A stretch of DNA of 64,000 nt from an uncultured Actinomycetes bacterium (GCA_903900235.1 CAIUMH010000038.1:1-64000); one strand, 5' to 3'; shown: positions 41,012 through 50,785, counted from the stretch's first letter. Numbers and translations: made by a program. The notes: generated by a model not told the origin, from the letters alone.

Positions 41012-41460
41012 TGGCCGCACGACCCCCTACCCGAACGACGAAGAGGAATCCCAAGGACCTCAAGCGCGGCTTCAAGAAGAAGCCATGCCAGTTCTGTCGC
41101 GACAAGACGGTCTGGATTGACTACAAGGACCTGAACACGCTCCGCAAGTTCATGTCCGACCGGGGCAAGATCCGCGCCCGTCGGGTGACCGGAAACTGCG
41201 AGCAGCACCAGCACGACGTTGCCGAGGCCATCAAGACGGCTCGTGAGCTCGTCCTGCTGCCCTACACCCAGCGCACGGTGACCGAGCGTCCGGCCCGTCG
41301 GGACCGTGGCGACCGCCCAGAGCGTTCGGATCGCGGCCCGCGTCGTGACGAGGGGGCTGCGAAGGAGGCCGAGGTGTCCGACGAGGTCGCCGAGACCCTT
41401 GAGGACGCTGCCGTCGTCGAGGCCGTCGAGGCCGTCGAGAGCACCGAGGAGGAGATCTGA
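41011..41460 (+). CDS. rpsR: 30S ribosomal protein S18 (CxxC zinc form) with long C-terminal extension
   Basis: [64 protein letters not shown], followed by about 60 residues. Confidence 0.95.
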   Translation: MAARPPTRTTKRNPKDLKRGFKKKPCQFCRDKTVWIDYKDLNTLRKFMSDRGKIRARRVTGNCEQHQHDVAEAIKTARELVLLPYTQRTVTERPARRDRGDRPERSDRGPRRDEGAAKEAEVSDEVAETLEDAAVVEAVEAVESTEEEI

Positions 41461-41909
41461 TGAAGGTGTTGCTTCGTGAGGACATCAGGGGCGTCGGCCG
41501 TCGCGGCGACGTCGTCGAGGTGGCAGGCGGCTACGCCCGCAACTTCCTCTTCCCTGGTGGCAAGGCCCTTGAGGCCAACGGCAAGATGGAAGAGCAGGCG
41601 GAGTCGATGCGCAAGTCTCGCGACATGCGTGACGCCAAGGACCGCGCCGCCGCCCAGGCGCAAGCCGGGGTGCTCGGAGGTGCCGTCATCGGCATTCAGG
41701 CCCGCGCTGCCGCCGGTGGCCGACTCTTCGGTTCGGTGGGTCCCGTGGAGATCGTCGCGGCGATCGCCAGCCAGAAGGGCATCGAGATCGACCAGCACAA
41801 GGTCATCCTCCCAGAGCACCTCAAGGAGGTCGGTTCGAGCCAGGTGGCCATCGAGCTGTTCGACGGCGTGGTCGTCGAGGTCTCGATCGAGGTCATCGCA
41901 CAGGGCTGA
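41460..41909 (+). CDS. rplI: 50S ribosomal protein L9
   Basis: [37 protein letters not shown]. Confidence 0.97.
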   Translation: MKVLLREDIRGVGRRGDVVEVAGGYARNFLFPGGKALEANGKMEEQAESMRKSRDMRDAKDRAAAQAQAGVLGGAVIGIQARAAAGGRLFGSVGPVEIVAAIASQKGIEIDQHKVILPEHLKEVGSSQVAIELFDGVVVEVSIEVIAQG

Positions 41910-41931
41910 GTACCAGCTCCCAGCAGTGCGA

Positions 41932-41958
41932 CGAGGCGCCCCATCGGGGCGCCTCGTT
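41932..41958 (+). terminator. Candidate intrinsic terminator of the rpsF-rplI operon
   Basis: CGAGGCGCCCC-ATC-GGGGCGCCTCG (11-bp perfect stem), then a short TT run, 22 bp after the rplI stop. Confidence 0.75.
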
Positions 41959-42102
41959 CGCGTCCCGCCATTGGTTGTCACAGGCGCCAGCGAGACTGGT
42001 CGCGTGGATCCATCTTTCGGTTGCCCACAGGGTTGTCCCCACAAGATCCACGGGCTTTCCCCCTATCGCTCCCCAGCCTCGATAGGCGACAGTTGAGGTC
42101 TC

Positions 42103-43479
42103 ATGGTCCAAGCCTTCGATACTCCTCGCCCCCGTCAGCTCCACCCATCTCCCGGATCGAGCGGGCCTCGTACCCCACCGCATGATCTGAGTGCCGAGGA
42201 ATCGCTCCTCGGCGCCATGCTGCTGAGCGGCGATGCCATCAACATCGCCGCCGCGGTCTGCACGGCGCAGGACTTCTACAAGCCCCGCCACGGCAACCTC
42301 TTCCGAGCCATGACCCAATTGAGCGACCGTGGCGAAGCGGTCGACGTGGTGACCGTCACCGACGAGATGAAGCGGACCTTGGCCGCAGATCTGGTCGCCG
42401 ATCCGGCAGAGCTTGTCGAGCTGCAGTCGACGACCCCATCGGTGGCCAATGTGCAGCACTACGCCACCATCGTCAAGGAACTCTCCACCCTGCGGCGTCT
42501 CGCAGCGGTGGCAGGAGAGATCTCCGACCTGGCCTACTCCTCTCCGTCCGATGTCGAGCAGGCCGTCGACGAGGCCGAGATCAAGCTCATGGAGATCTCC
42601 GATTCGCGCAGCGCCGACACCATGGTGCTGCTGAACGATCTGATCGACCCCAGTCTCGACAGGATCGACCAGTTGTCCAAGAATGGTGGTCAGGTCACCG
42701 GCATCCGTACTGGTTACATCGACGTCGACCGGGTGCTATCCGGCCTCCAGCCGTCTTCACTCTCGATCATTGGCGCTCGACCAGCCATGGGAAAGACAGC
42801 CTTTGCTCTCGGGATCCTCGTCCACGTGGGCGTGATGGAGCGCAAGCCGGCACTGCTGTTCTCTCTCGAGATGAGCCACCTCGAGCTGACCCAACGCCTC
42901 TTGGCCTCAGAATCGAGCGTCGATGCTCAGAAGATGAAGCTCGGCCAGCTCAACGAGTCTGACTGGGTGAAGGTGAACAACCAGGTCACCCGGCTCTCCA
43001 ACGCACCGATCTATATCGACGACAACCCCCATCTGACCGTGATGGACATCCGGAGCCGGGCTCGCCGACTCAAGAAGCAGCACGGTGAGCTGGGCCTGGT
43101 GATGATCGACTACCTGCAGCTGATGACGGGCCGCTCCAAAGCAGAGAATCGGCAGGTTGAGGTGGCTGAGATGAGCCGTGGCCTCAAGATCCTGGCGCGT
43201 GAGCTCGAGTGCCCGGTGGTGGCGCTCTCACAGCTGTCCCGTGGCCTCGAGCAGCGCCAAGACAAGCGCCCGATGCTCTCGGACCTCCGAGAGTCCGGCT
43301 CGCTCGAGCAGGACGCCGATGTCGTGATGTTCCTCTACCGCGAGCAGGCCTACGATCCCCAGGCCTCCCCTGAGGCCGAGGTCATCATCGCCAAGCACCG
43401 CAATGGACCGACCGACACTGCACGTCTGGTGTTCCGCAGCCACCTGGCCCGCTTCGACAACCTCGGCCGCGGCAACTGA
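42103..43479 (+). CDS. dnaB: Replicative DNA helicase DnaB, no intein
   Basis: LSAEESLLGAMLLS; IIGARPAMGKTAFAL; SDLRESGSLEQDADVVMFLYR. Confidence 0.97.
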   Translation: MVQAFDTPRPRQLHPSPGSSGPRTPPHDLSAEESLLGAMLLSGDAINIAAAVCTAQDFYKPRHGNLFRAMTQLSDRGEAVDVVTVTDEMKRTLAADLVADPAELVELQSTTPSVANVQHYATIVKELSTLRRLAAVAGEISDLAYSSPSDVEQAVDEAEIKLMEISDSRSADTMVLLNDLIDPSLDRIDQLSKNGGQVTGIRTGYIDVDRVLSGLQPSSLSIIGARPAMGKTAFALGILVHVGVMERKPALLFSLEMSHLELTQRLLASESSVDAQKMKLGQLNESDWVKVNNQVTRLSNAPIYIDDNPHLTVMDIRSRARRLKKQHGELGLVMIDYLQLMTGRSKAENRQVEVAEMSRGLKILARELECPVVALSQLSRGLEQRQDKRPMLSDLRESGSLEQDADVVMFLYREQAYDPQASPEAEVIIAKHRNGPTDTARLVFRSHLARFDNLGRGN

Positions 43480-43544
43480 CGGTCCCCTCCTCTTGACTCC
43501 CCGCGCTGTAATTTTTGGCGCACACAACCTAGGGGGGTCACACC

Positions 43545-43922
43545 ATGTCGGGAATCATCGCAGCGAGCTCGGCGCTCTCGACGCCGTTCATGGTCGGCAG
43601 CGCGATAGTCCTCGTCCTCGAGATCCTCGCCTTCTGGATGATCTTCTTCAAGGCCGGTCGCCCCGGATGGGCAGCCATCATCCCGATCTACAACCTCTAC
43701 ACGATGTGCAAGGTTGCCGGCCGGCCCGGGTGGTGGTGGATCCTGTTCCTGATCCCGTTCGTCAACATCGTGGTTGTCTTCATCGTCTACATCGAGATCG
43801 CCAAAGCCTTCGGCAAGGGGACGTTCTTCGGCGTGATGATGGTGGTCTTCCCCATGATCTGCGCACTGATCCTCGGCCTCGGCTCCTCGACCTACACCTT
43901 GCCCGAGCGGGCTCGAGCCTGA
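43545..43922 (+). CDS. DUF5684-like small membrane protein
   Basis: MIFFKAGRPGWAAIIPIYNLYTMCKVAGRPGWWWILFLIPFVNIVV. Confidence 0.85.
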   Translation: MSGIIAASSALSTPFMVGSAIVLVLEILAFWMIFFKAGRPGWAAIIPIYNLYTMCKVAGRPGWWWILFLIPFVNIVVVFIVYIEIAKAFGKGTFFGVMMVVFPMICALILGLGSSTYTLPERARA

Positions 43923-43941
43923 TCGGGAGCTGGGCTAGGTC

Positions 43942-44541
43942 TCAGCCTGTCGGTCGCCGGGCGACCACCACGGTGTCGATGGCCTCGGCCGGACCCTCCG
44001 GCGTCGACACGACGCGGATCCGGCGACCCGTCTCGATGGTCTCGAGGTCGCCGAGCACCCTTGTGACGTCGTCGGGCTGGTAGCAGACTGACGGATCCTG
44101 AGGACCGCCGTGGCCACTCGTCACGTTCTCGATGTCATGGGCCACCACGACCAGGGTCCCGCCCGGTGCCACGGAGGCCACGGCGGCCTCAAGGGCGCGG
44201 GCGCGCCCTGGCTCAGGGAGCTGAAGGTACAGCATCACGACCAGGTCGAATGGGTCCTCGCAGCGCCATGAGGTGGCGTCGGCCTCGATGGTGGTGACGG
44301 TCACCCCTCGAGCGGCGGCCAGATTGGCGGCCTTGTCCAGTCCGACGGGCGAGAAGTCCACGCAGGTGGCATCCCAGCCCCGCTCGGCGAGCCAGACCGA
44401 GCTCCGGCCTTCACCCCCGGCGAGATCCAGCGATCGGCCGGGAGAGAGGCTTCTGGTGAACTCCACCAGAAACTCGTTCGCTCGATCGGTCCAGACGAGC
44501 TCTCGGCCCGCGTAGCGCTCGTCCCAGTCACTCGAATCCAT
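43942..44541 (-). CDS. Class I SAM-dependent methyltransferase
   Basis: SLDLAGGEGRSSVWLAERGWDATCVDFSPVGL. Confidence 0.9.
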   Translation of the reverse strand: MDSSDWDERYAGRELVWTDRANEFLVEFTRSLSPGRSLDLAGGEGRSSVWLAERGWDATCVDFSPVGLDKAANLAAARGVTVTTIEADATSWRCEDPFDLVVMLYLQLPEPGRARALEAAVASVAPGGTLVVVAHDIENVTSGHGGPQDPSVCYQPDDVTRVLGDLETIETGRRIRVVSTPEGPAEAIDTVVVARRPTG

Positions 44542-44614
44542 GGTCGACCTCCTGGTCTCATCCTGAGGCTACCCACGTTGACGGAGGCCGCGACCGTCGG
44601 GCTGAGCCGGGACG

Positions 44615-44650
44615 CGACGATCCCCGGGCCATGGGGCCCGGGGATCGTCG
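44615..44650 (-). terminator. Strong hairpin 3' of the SDR gene, candidate terminator
   Basis: Perfect 16-bp stem CGACGATCCCCGGGCC/GGCCCGGGGATCGTCG with ATGG loop, 30 bp past the stop of 44681..45457; no U tract. Confidence 0.6.
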
Positions 44651-44680
44651 GAGATCAGCGGCGGATCGCTCCGCCCGTCA

Positions 44681-45457
44681 TCACTTCGGCTGCATGCGGA
44701 TGCCGGCGTCGATACGGATCGACTCGGCATTGATGTAGCTGTTCGACAGCAGCTCGACGGCAAGCGTGGCGAACTCCTCGGAGCGGCCGAGACGCTTGGG
44801 GAACAGGACGCCGGCGCCGAGCCGAGCCTTGAACTCCTCGGACGCCTCGCCGGTGCCGTAGATCGGGGTGTCGATCAGGCCCGGGAGGATGCAGTTGGCG
44901 CGAACACCGATGGCCGAGAGGTCGCGGGCCAACGGAAGGGTGAGGCCGACGACCCCGCCCTTCGATGACGAGTAGGCAACCTGGCCGATCTGGCCGTCCT
45001 CGGCCGCCACCGAGGCGGTGTTGACGATGGCGCCACGGCAGCCGTCCTCGTCAGGGGTGTTGGCGCTCATCTTGGTTGCCGCGATCCGGCAGACGTTGAA
45101 GGTGCCGACCAGGTTGATCTCGATGACTCGACGGTAGAGCTCGAGGTCGTGGGCGCTGGCGTACTCGCCGTCCTTGCCGATGGTGCGGGTGGCCCAGCCG
45201 ACGCCGGCGCAGTTGACGACGCTGAAGAGCGGTGCCGCCGCCGCAGCTGCCTCGACGGCGGCGATCACCTGGTCGGTGTCGGTGACGTTGCACGACACGA
45301 AGGTGCCGCCGATCTCCTTGGCCAAGGCCTCGCCGGCTTCGGCGTTCAGGTCGGCCACGACGACGTGAGCGCCGCGGTTGGCGAGGGTGCGGGCGGTGGC
45401 CTCACCGAGGCCCGAGGCCCCTCCGGTGACGATGGCTGACGTTCCCTTGAGCTCCAT
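44681..45457 (-). CDS. SDR family oxidoreductase (3-hydroxyacyl-CoA dehydrogenase type)
   Basis: [49 protein letters not shown]. Confidence 0.92.
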   Translation of the reverse strand: MELKGTSAIVTGGASGLGEATARTLANRGAHVVVADLNAEAGEALAKEIGGTFVSCNVTDTDQVIAAVEAAAAAAPLFSVVNCAGVGWATRTIGKDGEYASAHDLELYRRVIEINLVGTFNVCRIAATKMSANTPDEDGCRGAIVNTASVAAEDGQIGQVAYSSSKGGVVGLTLPLARDLSAIGVRANCILPGLIDTPIYGTGEASEEFKARLGAGVLFPKRLGRSEEFATLAVELLSNSYINAESIRIDAGIRMQPK

Positions 45458-45575
45458 GGGGGTCCTTCTTTCGATATCGATCCGTGTGCGACCCCCTGTG
45501 GGCCGACACCAGAGGGCATTCTGCCCCGCGAATGGCCTGTCCGGCCACCCGAGGTGTCCGGCGTAGCGTGGAGAC

Positions 45576-46622
45576 GTGCGCTCTGCCTATGACCTCGAGC
45601 TCGAGGACCTCTCAGAACTTCTCCCCGAAGAGCCGGCCTACCGGGCTCGGCAGGTCTTCGATGGACTCCATGGTGGTCTCCGACGGGTCGACGAGATGAC
45701 GGAGATTCCCGCTGCGCTGCGAGGTCGGTTGGCCGAGATTCTCCCCGCTGGCTTGACGGTGGTGTCGGAGCGATCGGCTGACGACGGAGGCACGGTCAAG
45801 TGGGCGCTCGAGCTCGATGATGGTGCGCTGATCGAGACCGTACTGATGCACTACGAGCGACGATCGACGGTGTGCGTCTCGACGCAGGCCGGCTGCGCCA
45901 TGGCGTGCAGCTTCTGCGCGACGGGCCAGGCCGGGTTCACCCGGCACCTGACCACCGGGGAAATCGTCGAGCAGGTGGTGATCGCGGCGCGCGCCGCCGC
46001 CCCTCGCCGGGTGTCCAACATCGTCTTCATGGGGATGGGTGAGCCATTGGCCAACTGGAAGAACCTGGCCCCGGCCCTCCACCGTCTCAACGGCCCCCTC
46101 GGTCTCGGCGCCCGGCGCCTCACCGTGTCGACGGTCGGTCACGTGCCGGGTATCCGGAACCTGACCGCGGAGCCTCTGGCCGTGAACCTTGCGGTGTCGC
46201 TCCACTCCGCTGACGACCGTCGGCGCGACGCGCTGATCCCGTTGAACCGGACCTACCCGCTCGGCGTGCTGGCCGAGGTGCTGGCTGATTACGTGGAGAC
46301 AACCCATCGGCGCCTCTCGTTCGAGTGGGCCCTGATCGACGGGGTGAACGACACCGACCGGGATCTCGACGAGCTGGCGGCCTATGCCCGGCCGCTGGCG
46401 GCACATGTCAACCTGATCCCGCTGAACCCGACTCCGGGCTACCTGGTTCGCGGCTCGACGCCCCGGCGCGTGGCCGAATTCGCCGCCGGCCTAGCCCAGC
46501 GGCAGGTGACGGCCACCGTCCGGATGACCCGTGGCCAGGAGATCGACGCTGCCTGCGGACAGCTGGCGGGACGCACCAAGGTGGAATTGCGGACCAAGGA
46601 GGAGACCGATGTTGGACCGTGA
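45576..46622 (+). CDS. rlmN: 23S rRNA (adenine2503-C2)-methyltransferase RlmN
   Basis: QAGCAMACSFCATGQAGFTRHLTTGEIVEQV; VFMGMGEPLANW. Confidence 0.97.
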   Translation: MRSAYDLELEDLSELLPEEPAYRARQVFDGLHGGLRRVDEMTEIPAALRGRLAEILPAGLTVVSERSADDGGTVKWALELDDGALIETVLMHYERRSTVCVSTQAGCAMACSFCATGQAGFTRHLTTGEIVEQVVIAARAAAPRRVSNIVFMGMGEPLANWKNLAPALHRLNGPLGLGARRLTVSTVGHVPGIRNLTAEPLAVNLAVSLHSADDRRRDALIPLNRTYPLGVLAEVLADYVETTHRRLSFEWALIDGVNDTDRDLDELAAYARPLAAHVNLIPLNPTPGYLVRGSTPRRVAEFAAGLAQRQVTATVRMTRGQEIDAACGQLAGRTKVELRTKEETDVGP

Positions 46623-47382
46623 GCAACTCAAAGCGAGCTTCGATCTCGACGGCCAGGTGGCCATTGTGACTGGAGGCTCGCGCGGGATCGGCCGAGCGCT
46701 GGCCTTCGCGCTGGCATCGTGTGGGGCGAAGGTGGTGGTGTCGAGTCGCAAGGCAGACGCCTGTGTCGAGACGGTGGCTGAGCTGGTGGATGCCGGAGGC
46801 GAGGCGATTGCCGTGCCAGGCAACATGGGCAACCTGGCCGACATCGATGCCTTGGTGTCGGCCACGGTCAAGGCCTACGGGGCCATCGATCTGGTGGTGA
46901 ACAACGCCGCCAATGCCCTGGCTCAGCGCTTCGGGGACATCACGCCCGAAGGCTGGGAGAAGTCTCAGGCGGTCAATGAGCGAGGACCGCTGTTCTTGGC
47001 TCAGGCCGCCGCCCCCTACCTCGAAGCATCGACCCACGCCAGCATCCTCAACGTGGTCTCGGTGGGTGTCTTCACCTCGGGCAACGGCCTGGCGCTCTAT
47101 GCGGCCGCCAAGGCCGGCCTGCTCATGCTCACCCGCTCGATGGCGGCCGAGCTGGCGCCGAAGGGGATCCGGGTCAATGCCCTGGCTCCCGGAGCCGTGG
47201 ACACCGACATGATGGCCGCCAACCCGCCGGCGGCCATCGAGGCGATGCGGGCGAGCTCGGTGATGCGCCGGTTGGCCGACCCTGATGAGATGGTCGGCCC
47301 GGCCCTGTTCCTGCTCTCGGACCTGGCCAGCTTTGTGACCGGCTCGGTGCTGGTGGCCGACGGAGGCATGACCTTCCACTGA
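46609..47382 (+). CDS. SDR family oxidoreductase
   Basis: AIVTGGSRGIGRALAFALASCGAKVVV; YAAAKAGLLMLTRSMAAELAPKGIRVN; overlaps the rlmN stop. Confidence 0.92.
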   Translation: MLDREQLKASFDLDGQVAIVTGGSRGIGRALAFALASCGAKVVVSSRKADACVETVAELVDAGGEAIAVPGNMGNLADIDALVSATVKAYGAIDLVVNNAANALAQRFGDITPEGWEKSQAVNERGPLFLAQAAAPYLEASTHASILNVVSVGVFTSGNGLALYAAAKAGLLMLTRSMAAELAPKGIRVNALAPGAVDTDMMAANPPAAIEAMRASSVMRRLADPDEMVGPALFLLSDLASFVTGSVLVADGGMTFH

Positions 47383-47398
47383 CTCGCCGGGTGAACCC

Positions 47399-48643
47399 TC
47401 AGGTCGGAGCGAGTTCGCCGGGCTGGTGACGCTCCTCCCAGAAGCCCGGCAGGAGCCGGGCGATGGCGATGGCCCCAAGGACGCAGGCCACCCCGCCAGA
47501 GATCACCGAGAGCTCGGTGGACGACACCGCGGCGACGGCGCCCGCCTCGGCGTCTCCGAGGCGAGGGCCACCTTGAACCACGGCCATCTGGAACGAAGAG
47601 AGCCGACTGCGCATGGCGTCGGGGATCGATGTCTGCAGGATGGTGTTGCGCAGCACGGCGGAGATGACATCGGCCCACCCGGCGATGGCCAGCAGGACCA
47701 GTGCCACCCAGAGCCACGGCACTGCTCCCATCACGGCCACGGCGGCGCCCCAGATGATGACCGCCACAACCACCGCCCGCCCGCGTCGCTCGACGCGCTC
47801 GGCCCAGCCGGTGGTGGAGGCTCCCACGAGGGCTCCGATGCCGGGGGCGGCGTAGAGGAGGCCGAGGCCCTGGGGGCCGACGTGGAAGAGGCCCGCCGCC
47901 AGGGCTGGGAAGAGGGCCCGGGGCATGCCGAAGATCATGGCGTTGAGGTCGATCAGGTAGATGCCCTGGAGTGCCTGGCGGCCCCGGAGATACGACATGC
48001 CGGCCAGGATCGAGCGCAGGCCGGCGGTCTGGCCACCGTGCTGAGGTGGGAGCGGCCGGAGCAGGAGCGAGGTGACGAGAAGCCCGCCGAAGCTGGCGGC
48101 GTCGAGGCCGAAGGTCCAGGGGAGCCCGACCGTGGCGATCAGGATCCCGGCGATGGCGGGACCAACGATGGTGGCCACCTGGATGACGATCTGGTTGAAC
48201 GAGTACGCGGCGACGAGCAGTTCAGGCCGAACCATCCGAGGGATGGCGGCGGTGCGGGCCGGACTGGCGAGGCCGAGGAGTCCGGCGGCCAGGGCGCTGA
48301 TCAGGTAGATGGCCACCAAGGAGGGATGGGGCAGGAGGGCATTGGCCATGAGGCCGGCGGCGGCCAGTGCGCTCAAGGCAGATGAGATGACCATGAGCCG
48401 GCGGCGGTCCATGACGTCTCCGAGGGTTCCGCCGATCAAGGAGCCCACCACCAGGGGCACCAGCTGAGCGAGGCTGACCAGGCCGACCTGCAGCGAGGAG
48501 TGGGTCATGGAGAACACCTGGAACGGGATGGCCACCGTGGTGAGCTGATTCCCGAGCATGGACACGAGCAGACCGGCGAAGAGCAGCCGGAAGTCTCGGC
48601 TCTCGCGCAATGGCGCGAGGTCAACGGCGATGCGGGGAGCCAC
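47399..48643 (-). CDS. MFS transporter (EntS-like)
   Basis: RDFRLLFAGLLVSMLGNQLTTVAIPFQVF; GGTLGDVMDRRRLM. Confidence 0.88.
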   Translation of the reverse strand: MAPRIAVDLAPLRESRDFRLLFAGLLVSMLGNQLTTVAIPFQVFSMTHSSLQVGLVSLAQLVPLVVGSLIGGTLGDVMDRRRLMVISSALSALAAAGLMANALLPHPSLVAIYLISALAAGLLGLASPARTAAIPRMVRPELLVAAYSFNQIVIQVATIVGPAIAGILIATVGLPWTFGLDAASFGGLLVTSLLLRPLPPQHGGQTAGLRSILAGMSYLRGRQALQGIYLIDLNAMIFGMPRALFPALAAGLFHVGPQGLGLLYAAPGIGALVGASTTGWAERVERRGRAVVVAVIIWGAAVAVMGAVPWLWVALVLLAIAGWADVISAVLRNTILQTSIPDAMRSRLSSFQMAVVQGGPRLGDAEAGAVAAVSSTELSVISGGVACVLGAIAIARLLPGFWEERHQPGELAPT

Positions 48644-48701
48644 AGCCCAAGGCTACGGATGCGTGGACCGCGTCGTGCGATGGTGGCTAGGTTCGTGGGT
48701 G

Positions 48702-49547
48702 ATGACCTCTGCGGACCCCGCCCTCGCGCTCATCGATCTTGATCGCTACCCCGTTGATGACCCGACGAGCGAAGTGCTGGCCACGGTGATTGCCACGGGT
48801 CGAGCCCAGCTGGCCGAGTCGGGATATGCCGAGCTGCCGGCCTTCGTCACCCCCGAGGCCATCGAGGCCTTGGTTGCCGACGCGGCGGCGCACGCACCGC
48901 GGGCGCACCGATCCACCGGTCCGGGCACCGCCTATCTCGAGCTCCCTGACGAGGAGGCCTTCGCCGAGAATCACCCCCGCCGCCGGTGGATGCCCTATGA
49001 CGTCGGCGCAGTGGCCTACGACCTGATCGGCCTCGACTCGCCGCTGCGGGCGGTCTACGAGTCCGATGCCGTTCTCGGCCTCATCGAGGCGATCCTCGAC
49101 CGGGGCCAGATCTATCGCTACGCAGACCCCTTCGGGGCCCTCAACCTGGCGGTCATGGGTGAGGGCGACCAGCTGCAGTGGCACTTCGACCAGACCGACT
49201 TCGTGGTCTCGCTCGCGGTCCAGTCGGCCGCGGAAGGCGGGGCCTTCGAGGTGGTTCCCAAGGTGCGTGCCGACCATGACGAGCACTATGACATTGTCGA
49301 GCGGGTGCTTGACGGGGACGCCACCGGGATCGTGACCCTGCCGATGGTTGCCGGGACATTGCTCGTCTTCGAGGGTCGCCGCTCTCTGCATCGCGTCAGC
49401 CCCATCGCTGGGTCGGTGCTGCGCCACGTGGGCCTCCTCGGCTACGACACGGCGCCTGGGACCCAGAGCTCAGAGCTGCTCCGGGCTATCCGATACGGTC
49501 GGACGATGCCCCACGATGTCCCCCCGAACCATTGGCCGGCCGCATGA
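48702..49547 (+). CDS. 2-oxoglutarate/Fe(II)-dependent oxygenase-like protein (PhyH/ArpA-like)
   Basis: LQWHFDQTDFVVSLAVQ (HxD) with distal SLHRVSPI (H, R). Confidence 0.75.
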   Translation: MTSADPALALIDLDRYPVDDPTSEVLATVIATGRAQLAESGYAELPAFVTPEAIEALVADAAAHAPRAHRSTGPGTAYLELPDEEAFAENHPRRRWMPYDVGAVAYDLIGLDSPLRAVYESDAVLGLIEAILDRGQIYRYADPFGALNLAVMGEGDQLQWHFDQTDFVVSLAVQSAAEGGAFEVVPKVRADHDEHYDIVERVLDGDATGIVTLPMVAGTLLVFEGRRSLHRVSPIAGSVLRHVGLLGYDTAPGTQSSELLRAIRYGRTMPHDVPPNHWPAA

Positions 49548-50062
49548 TCGAGATCGGGGAGTCCTTCGTGGGCGAGGGCCCAGAGGCCGCGCACCTCAAC
49601 ACCATGCTCGGCGACGTGGAGGGTCCTGTCGGCCAGGCCTGGGCCACGGCCTTGGCGACGCCGCGCCAGGGCCATGCGGCCTTCGTGGTGGTGGCCCGAC
49701 CCAATGTGCCGGTCAAGCCGATGACCCTCTTTGTGAACAAGGCCACCATTGCGTCGGATGGCCACGGAGATCTCACCTGGGGAGCAGCGCAGCTGGGCGT
49801 GGCCTCGGGGGTGCTCGATGCCGTTGCCGACGGGACCATCTCGGCCGAGGCCGCGGACAGGAGCGTCTTGATCGCCGCCGTCTGGGTGGACCCGGCGGCG
49901 ACTGATGCCGACCTCGTCTACACCAACAACCGCCAAGCCACGGCCGAGGCCCTCCGTAACGGTTCGGCGCGCCTCCCGGCACTGGCCGATGTGCTGGCAG
50001 TGCGCGAGACGCCGATCAACGGCTACTACGTCCCCGCCTCGCTCCGACCCGACGAACCATGA
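49544..50062 (+). CDS. fae: Formaldehyde-activating enzyme (Fae)-like protein
   Basis: IGESFVGEGPEAAHLNTMLG...RPNVPVKPMTLFVNKATI...GAAQLGVASGVLDAVADGTI aligns with the remembered methylotroph Fae, including the conserved His context. Confidence 0.85.
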   Translation: MIEIGESFVGEGPEAAHLNTMLGDVEGPVGQAWATALATPRQGHAAFVVVARPNVPVKPMTLFVNKATIASDGHGDLTWGAAQLGVASGVLDAVADGTISAEAADRSVLIAAVWVDPAATDADLVYTNNRQATAEALRNGSARLPALADVLAVRETPINGYYVPASLRPDEP

Positions 50063-50331
50063 GTCGGTTGTTCGCTGTCCTGCTTGGTGGCAGCGGTGGA
50101 CCCGGCCGTTTGGCTGAGGATCACGAGACCGTCTTCGTGGTGGCTGACGACACCGTGACCGCCAAAGCGCAGGCCAAGGCCAAGTGGAGCGGGTCGGGAC
50201 GACCCCATGTCGATGCCCTGATGGAGGTGGACGTGGTCGATGGCTATGCCATCACCGCCGTGCCGACCTCGGCCACCGGTGACTCCGAGCTGGTGGACTT
50301 CAACGACGTGCCGCACGACGAGGCAGGCTGA
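50059..50331 (+). CDS. DUF1543-like protein
   Basis: LFAVLLGGSGGPGRLAEDHETVFVVADDTV...HVDALMEVDVVDGYAI; ATGA overlap with fae. Confidence 0.75.
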   Translation: MSRLFAVLLGGSGGPGRLAEDHETVFVVADDTVTAKAQAKAKWSGSGRPHVDALMEVDVVDGYAITAVPTSATGDSELVDFNDVPHDEAG

Positions 50332-50332
50332 A

Positions 50333-50785
50333 TCAGCCGGCCTGGCGGAGCACCTCGAGCGCCTTGTCGGCGTGTGTGGTCATGGACAGCTCGGAGGAGA
50401 TGACGCTGAGCACCGTCCGATCGGTCCCGATGACGAAGGTCGAGCGCTTGGTCCGCAGCAGACTGATGCGGCGCTTCACGCCGAAGGCTTGGGCGACCTC
50501 GCCGTCGGTGTCGGCGAGGAGCGGGTAGTCGAAGCCATGTTTGGCTGAGAACTCGGCCTGCTTGGCCACGTCGTCCATGGAGATCCCGACCCGCTGGGCT
50601 CCGAGGGCCGTGAACTCGGCACCGATGTCTCGGAAGTGGCAGGCCTCCTTGGTGCACCCGGTCGTCATCGCCGCTGGGTAGAAGAACAGCACCACTGGAC
50701 CGTCGGTGAGCAGGCCAGAGAGTGTCCGCTCTGTGCCGTCTTGGTCGGTGAGGGTGAAGTCGGGTGCGAGGTCGCCAGTGTGCAT
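50333..50785 (-). CDS. bcp: Thioredoxin-dependent peroxiredoxin (Bcp/PrxQ)
   Basis: GDLAPDFTLTDQDG; FFYPAAMTTGCTKEACHFRD. Confidence 0.93.
   Translation of the reverse strand: MHTGDLAPDFTLTDQDGTERTLSGLLTDGPVVLFFYPAAMTTGCTKEACHFRDIGAEFTALGAQRVGISMDDVAKQAEFSAKHGFDYPLLADTDGEVAQAFGVKRRISLLRTKRSTFVIGTDRTVLSVISSELSMTTHADKALEVLRQAG

Noticed and set aside
42030-42080. DnaA-box-like TTGTCCCCACAA upstream of dnaB
   Set aside because: Too divergent from TTATCCACA and isolated; no support as a binding site
43490-43520. Sigma70-like promoter TTGACT...TAATTT before the DUF5684-like gene
   Set aside because: Spacing of about 10 bp is too short for a standard promoter
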